Source: Garcia nutans
Lineage: Eukaryota; Streptophyta; Magnoliopsida; Malpighiales; Euphorbiaceae
DNA length: 64,000 nucleotides
Direction: 5' to 3'
Assembly (NCBI GenBank): GCA_947685225.1
Contig: CANTUV010000051.1
Span: 4,960,001-5,024,000, forward strand
Shown here: positions 59,026 through 64,000 of the stretch, piece by piece
How the letters are laid out: every line of letters begins with the position of its first letter
Position numbering within the stretch: the stretch's first letter is position 1
Made by a program: the position numbers and the translations under genes
The notes under the pieces: model-generated
Databases searched by the model: none
Told to the model about the DNA's origin: nothing
Seen by the model: the letters and a program-made list of their open reading frames with translations, nothing else

Positions 59026-60390
59026 CTGAGGAAAATTCATCGCAGACATATGGTTAAAATATTTGCATAAAAATATCACAGCATTCCTTTTTTCATATTT
59101 ACTTCAACTAGTTTATTTATTCATTTTCAGCATCAGATTCGAACTAAAATGCAGCAGAATTAAGTAACAATCCCACATCAGGAAAGCATGAAAAAATAAA
59201 GGACAAATAAGTTATAGATGTTCCAAAAACAAAATAGCATAGGCATAGGTCATTTGTCAAGAAGCCCACATGATGAAGCAAGTCCAATATACAGTAGCTC
59301 GACCTCTTGAAGGTGATATCAAAGCCTCAAATGGCTTAACAACAGATTAAGATCCAAGGTCCTGAAGGATTGGGCTAGCAATTTTTAAGGTCCATGGAGT
59401 CCACAATATCAACAAGAATATACCATCAAAAGACCCTGCAAAATTAATACCAGTTTACAAATACATTTTACATTGTAGACTTAAATAGATCTTATTAAGA
59501 TGAATAAATCCTGATTATGTATCTGCTGCTAAGAAATTATGATATTTCTAATCCGGTGACTATTTGCTTAATGCGAAAAAAATCTCTACCCTTTACAAGA
59601 AAATAATTTGAGAGTGCTTTAGCTTGGGTGTGGCATTTATATCGTTCAGATACTGCAGTAGCTTCATACTGTATTATAACAAATTTCTGCTCCAGCAACA
59701 GAATAAAACGGCTCAATATAAATATTTGAGATGCACTGTAAACTTTACTGATAAGAAGAACATCTGTTCCTTTTCAAATCCTCTTCCAAAAAAATGGATT
59801 GCATTAGAACCTTAAATATTTGATTGCGTGGTTTTCAGTTAATCTATTGGTAAGAGCATCTCCTCTGCATTCTATAATTCAAATTCAAACCTTAAAACAA
59901 TGCAGACTTCATTGCATTAAACTGGCTTGGCTGCACAATTCAAATGCTATGCTATTTCAATCTCTAGAATTTTACAATCTCAGCCTGATATTCTTCTAAT
60001 CAACCAAAGCACGGTCGTAATTATGATTCTCTGAATCTTGAGAATCAGAGACTCAAAAAGGATTCAGATGTTTATGGTCTTTCTTCTAGCATCTTTGCAA
60101 CATGTCTAATCTAAGGTATTTCACCGGTCAATGCATTTTTTGGCAAAGATTGTTCTACTACCTGTCTAGTTAAAACATTATAAAACGTTCATCCCATGAT
60201 TGCTGTACAACTACACCTCGAATGCAACAAGTACAAATTTTTGATGCAGTCAAAACAACAACGCAAACGTGGTAAACTATAAACTTGCATTTAGAAAATA
60301 TCACAAAGATAAAGGCGAAAAAAACAAATTTCCATATATGCATACTCCAAAATTGATGGTGACGACAAGGCACTTATTCGTAATGTTAAT
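59026..60390 (-). other. Intron-like sequence upstream of the GT14 last exon
   Basis: Begins at the acceptor side of the exon and contains no recognisable GT14 coding block on the minus strand. A tRNA-like GGTAAGAGCATCTCC word at 59850 is not supported by a clear B box. The region ends where a Copia LTR starts. Confidence 0.5.
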
Positions 60391-62067
60391 TGTTGAGGAT
60401 TAATGATTTAATTGAAGGATTTCTTTTACCAGATTTTGTAATTATAAGGACTTGATTCCTATTGTATAAACTGTAAATATTCCTATTATAAAGCTATAAT
60501 TTTTTTTCCTTATAAGGGTGTATTGTATCTACGAAGGGAAGAGCCTTTTGTCTTCCGAACTAATGAAAAATACAATCTTTTCATCGTCTAGTTTGCATTT
60601 TAATTTCTTCCACCTCTCTATTATTTATTTTTTCTGGCCTCTTTACTGATTCTGTCTTCAGAATCAACCTCGGTTACTATGGCCAACTGAATCACATCAC
60701 TCTGTTCAAATCACTTTTCTCAGATGGCCATAATCTGTTAGGATGTGTATTAGAGGGATGAAAAATCAGATATTTAACTGGTAATGTTGTTGAACCAAGA
60801 AAAACCAATGCATACTATACTACTTGGGATGCTGAAAACTCCATGATAGTGGCATGTTAGTAAAATCCATGGAGGAAGAGATAACCTTAAACTACATGTG
60901 CTGTCATACTGCTAAAGCCCTTTGGAATGATCTGACCCTGATGATTCAGACCTTGGAAATCAGTCCCAAATATATGAATTACAGTTTAAACTTAGGAAGT
61001 CCATCAAGATGAAAATTCTTTAACCAAATATTTCAATCTTCACAAGGGCTTTTGGCAGGTTTATTCAATGATGACTATGGAGAAACACTGATTACTGCAA
61101 TTACTTTAAGGAGGAGAAGAACTCACGGCTATTCAAGATTTTGGCCAGGCTTAATGTTGATTTCGATGAAGAGACAGTACTATAGGTCGTCAACTTCTCC
61201 CCTCTCTTACGAATGTTTTCTAAAGAACTTCGCCAAGAAAGCAGGAAAAATGTCATGTTTGAAAAAAAAAACTGTTAGACAGGTGGATCTAGGCATTATC
61301 ATGGTATGTTGCTGCTGTATGTTGCTGCTGTTGGCTATCATGTTCAGTGCCGCCAAGATGACAAACCAAGGTCTGGTATGATTTTTGTAATAAACTACAA
61401 CACGTGAAACCTACCAGAAAGTGCATGGAAAACCTGCTGACAGGAAACTAGTTGAATGGAAGAACAATAGCCCAAATGATCAGAATCGAATTCTCCCAAA
61501 GTACTCCTTGCTGAGTCCGCTTCTTGAGCAAAGAACAAATTGAACAATGGTTGAGGAGAATTCTTACTGAAACAAGGTATTTTACATCGAGCAACAAGTA
61601 GAGATGCACCCTGACAAAATAGAATTGCTTAATGGAAAAATAGACATTTGCTTGAAGCAGCTAAGGCTCTTATGTTTCATATGAACGTTCCTGAATATCT
61701 TTCAGGAGTTCAATTGCTATTTGATTAATAGGCTGCATAAAAGATTTTGAAATATGAAAATTCTTTACAAATCCTCAGAAATGTTTTTCTCACGCACGTC
61801 TAACCACTAATCTTCCTTTAAAATTTTCATTATGTTATATCTCATCTTCCACATGCCAGAAAATATATTTTCTTAGAAGAATAATAAAAAAAAAGGCTGT
61901 AAATGTTTCAACCCAGTCGCTAAACAGTCTCATATAAGTATGGATATCCAATTTCTTGCGGGAATTCCATTTTATAACAAAATTCCTCTTCGAGGGGAGA
62001 ATTTACATGAAGATTGGTTTTGGCAACAAGCTGAATCAAAACCAAAAGTTTTTTTCCAGAAATAAAT
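60391..62067 (+). mobile_element. Decayed Copia fragment, LTR, gag and integrase C-term
   Basis: An LTR-like segment starts TGTTGAGGATTA at 60391 and has a TATAAGGGTG promoter-like word near 60513. From about 60690 broken plus frames encode gag (TGNVVEPRKTNAYYTTWDAE, then HQDENSLTKYFNLHKGFWQ). The 61670-61740 and 61905-62065 stretches encode the end of integrase (ALMFHMNVPEYLSG; SILMDIQFLAGIPF-like and RGENLHEDW blocks). Zinc knuckle, protease, integrase core, RT and RNase H are missing. Wording resembles the Ivana/RE1-type Copia group. Element C is inserted at its right side. Confidence 0.75.
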
Positions 62068-62562
62068 TGTCAAAGAAGTAGGCACCAACCATTTTTTGTC
62101 AAAAATGGAGGTGCCTAATTAAGGGGATTGTCAAAAATGGAGGTGCCTAATTTAGGACATTGTCAAAAGTGGAGGTGCCTAAATTTGGGGAATTGTTAAA
62201 GTCAAAAATGGAGGTGCCTAATTTATTGACTAATTTCACCAACCCATGTTTTTGAAGCCTATATAAACCCATCCACTTCATTTGGAAGATACAACCTCAA
62301 AAATTGAAGAAGTAAAGAGAAGAGAGTGTCTTTGAGAGAATTTTGTGAGGAAAAATTCTTGTTCATAATTGAGTGAGGGTTGTGAGTGTTTGTAAACACA
62401 TTGTATTTTCTCCTTAATAGAAGTCTGCAGCAGCTCCGGAGACGTAGGCATAATTGGCCGAACTCCGTTATCAAATTCTGTGTTATTATTCCGCATTTAT
62501 TTTCGCTCTCTTACTAATCTGGTCTAAGGGAATAGAGTGGTAATCACCATAATATCCCAACA
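62068..62562 (+). repeat. 5' LTR of Copia C with U3 tandem motif
   Basis: The 495-bp LTR runs TGTCAAAG to ATCCCAACA. Four copies of GTCAAAAATGGAGGTGCCTA (one with AGTGG) lie at 62098-62222, spaced about 32-39 bp. TATATAA at 62260-62266 is the probable TATA box. Confidence 0.9.
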
Positions 62563-62577
62563 ACTGGTATCAGAGCT
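62563..62577 (+). other. Primer-binding site of Copia C
   Basis: The sequence ACTGGTATCAGAGC directly after the LTR contains TGGTATCAGAGC, the initiator methionine tRNA site used by most plant Copia elements. Confidence 0.88.
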
Positions 62578-62752
62578 TTGGGTGATAAATTCTGTCAATT
62601 TTTGCAAAGTTACTATTCACGTGAATAGTGAATTTCGTAAATAGTAAAATTTTATCGGCAGTTTCGATTTGTCGACAAAGGTGTCCTAGTACACGGTGGT
62701 TCGCAGAAATAGTCAGAAACGATCCAAAGGAGTCCAGATTCGAGTGGGAGCG

Positions 62753-64000
62753 ATGGCTGCAGATGAAGGAAAAGTGAGAATTGAAAAGTTCGACGGTGCG
62801 GACTTTGGCTTCTGGAAGATGCAGATTGAAGATTATCTGTACCAGAAAAAGTTATATCAACCTCTCTCAGGAATAAAGCCAGAAGGCATGAAGGATGAAG
62901 AATGGAATCTTCTCGACAGACAAGCCCTTGGAGTTATTCGATTGACATTATCACGAAATGTTGCTTTCAACATCGCCAAAGAAAAGACCACAGCAGGTCT
63001 AATGGCGGCTCTCTCCAACATGTATGAAAAGCCATCAGCTTCAAACAAAGTTCATTTGATGAAGCGGTTATTCAATTTGCAAATGGCAGAAGGGGCATCA
63101 GTGGCCCAACACCTGAATGAATTCAACACAATCACAACCCAGTTGAGTTCCGTAGAAATTGAATTCGATGCTGAAATTCGGGCTTTGATTCTCTTATCAT
63201 CTCTACCAGATAGTTGGAATGCTACCGTTACAGCGGTTAGCAGTTCATCAGGAAAAACCAAATTGAAATTCGATGATGTTCGGGATCTGGTGTTGAGTGA
63301 AGATATTCGACGAAGAGAATTGGGTGAAGCATCTACCTCTTCAGCTTTACACACAGAATCTAGAGGGAGAACTTTAGAAAAAAGTTCATATCGTGGCAGA
63401 TCAAAATCTAGAAGAGACAAATCTAGATCGGGGAAGAAAGATTTCAAGTGTTATAACTGCGGCAAGAAGGGTCATTTTAAGAAAGATTGCCGAGCACCAA
63501 AGAAAGATAGCGGTGCACAGGGATCTGCAAATGTGACCGAGGAAGCAGGTGATGCCATGATTCTAAGTGTCAACAGTCCAATTGAATCATGGATTTTAGA
63601 TTCTGGGGCATCTTTTCACGCTACCCCATGCCAAGAAATCATGGAGAACTACGTTAATGGTGATTTCGGGAAGGTTCATCTAGCTGATGATGAAACCTTA
63701 AAGATCGTAGGAAAAGGGGACGTCCGATTAAAGTTGTCAAATGGGAATACCTGGAAGCTGCAAGGAGTGAGACATATTCCTAGTCTTAAAAGGAATTTGC
63801 TCTCTGTAGGACAACTTGATGAAGATGGTTATGGTACAACCTTCAAAAGCGGTGAATGGAAGATTACCAAAGGAGCACTCGTCATTGCCCGTGGTAAGAA
63901 GACTGGCACTCTCTATGTAACCTCAAACTTAGAGAATGTTATTTCAGTAGCAGATGCAGATGAAAAATCAAACCTATGGCACCAAAGGCTTGGCCATATG
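62753..64000 (+). CDS. Copia C gag-pol polyprotein, N-terminal 416 codons, partial
   Basis: From the ATG at 62753 the frame is open for 416 codons to the last base of the window. gag covers residues about 1-200 (MAADEGKVRIEKFDG, FWKMQIEDYLYQKKLYQPLS, TQLSSVEIEFDAEIRALILL). A basic SKSRRDKSRSGKK stretch precedes the zinc knuckle CYNCGKKGHFKKDC (about residues 233-246). The protease active site is DSGASFHA (about residues 284-291). GAG-pre-integrase follows (VRHIPSLKRNLLSVGQLDED, LYVTSNLENV) and reaches LWHQRLGHM at the edge. gag packages the RNA and the protease cuts the polyprotein. All key residues visible are present and codons are undamaged, in contrast to Copia B. The ATG is about 190 bases after the PBS and in the same context as in B. 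Function of the rest cannot be judged here. Confidence 0.93.
   Translation, partial: MAADEGKVRIEKFDGADFGFWKMQIEDYLYQKKLYQPLSGIKPEGMKDEEWNLLDRQALGVIRLTLSRNVAFNIAKEKTTAGLMAALSNMYEKPSASNKVHLMKRLFNLQMAEGASVAQHLNEFNTITTQLSSVEIEFDAEIRALILLSSLPDSWNATVTAVSSSSGKTKLKFDDVRDLVLSEDIRRRELGEASTSSALHTESRGRTLEKSSYRGRSKSRRDKSRSGKKDFKCYNCGKKGHFKKDCRAPKKDSGAQGSANVTEEAGDAMILSVNSPIESWILDSGASFHATPCQEIMENYVNGDFGKVHLADDETLKIVGKGDVRLKLSNGNTWKLQGVRHIPSLKRNLLSVGQLDEDGYGTTFKSGEWKITKGALVIARGKKTGTLYVTSNLENVISVADADEKSNLWHQRLGHM

Larger units (their letters stand above)
62068..64000 (+). mobile_element. Copia LTR retrotransposon C, 5' part, apparently intact
   Basis: The 5' LTR (62068-62562), a PBS ACTGGTATCAGAGC and an unbroken gag-pol frame to the window edge show the start of a well-preserved element. 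It shares LTR start (TGTCAA), U3 repeat motif, TATA context and gag with Copia B. The rest, including the 3' LTR and target duplication, lies outside. Confidence 0.92.

Noticed and set aside
59840..59905. tRNA-like GGTAAGAGCATCTCC segment suggesting a second SINE
   Set aside because: The expected B box is poor and no flanking duplication was found.
62857..63447. Two minus-strand frames of 63 and 131 aa
   Set aside because: Antisense shadows of the intact Copia C gag.

Overview
This is nuclear DNA of a flowering plant, most likely a eudicot. It is very AT-rich and dominated by nested transposable elements, with a few host-gene pieces. The evidence is plant-specific families (PPR-PLS/E protein, GT14 glucuronosyltransferase, IQD N-terminus, plant mobile domain), introns with GT/AG borders, and plant-type Copia, Ty3/gypsy (Tat and chromovirus-like), hAT, Helitron, SINE and MULE-like elements. 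No bacterial gene organisation, CRISPR array or operon is visible.

Layout. 1-2.1 kb: AT-rich DNA with an orphan, frameshifted first exon of an IQD gene. 2.1-10.9 kb: decayed minus-strand Copia element A (LTRs, PBS, PPT) with a 3-kb solo LTR inside it. 10.9-14.6 kb: AT-rich DNA with a tandem array. 14.6-36.4 kb: one minus-strand Helitron helicase relic cut into three pieces. One cut is a 2.7-kb solo LTR. The other is about 17 kb of nested material: a Copia fragment and a Tat-lineage gypsy element, whose LTR holds another solo LTR, which holds a complete 4.3-kb hAT element. The Tat element also has satellite-like repeats next to its 3' LTR and an antisense plant-mobile-domain (PMD) gene. 36.5-40.05 kb: probable gypsy LTR. 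40.05-40.8 kb: remnant of an unidentified membrane-protein gene that stops at that LTR. 41.8-47.6 kb: decayed Copia element B with a matching TSD and a non-autonomous hAT inserted in its 3' LTR. 47.6-53 kb: AT-rich DNA with a dead acidic ORF and a tandem array. 53.0-55.0 kb: PPR gene with a 423-bp near-perfect internal duplication and two compensating frameshifts. 55.1-57.1 kb: foldback element, SINE and long-TIR element. 58.5-59.0 kb: last exon of a GlcAT14-type gene (minus), whose upstream exons are not found in the window. 60.4-62.07 kb: decayed Copia. 62.07-64 kb: 5' part of Copia element C, related to B, with an uninterrupted reading frame that runs off the window.

Interpretation. The genes do not form a pathway; the window is best read as layers of insertions. 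Four target-site duplications match exactly (CAACC, ATTGA, TATATATG, GTTAT), as do a 12-bp SINE duplication and a 13-bp flank of a long-TIR element, and these give a relative order of events. I found no clear new functional system. The most unusual items are the palindromic tandem arrays at the same place in three members of one LTR family, the hairpin cluster near the end of the hAT element, the antisense PMD gene in a Tat element, and the PPR duplication. All identifications were made by reading the sequence; no database search was run.
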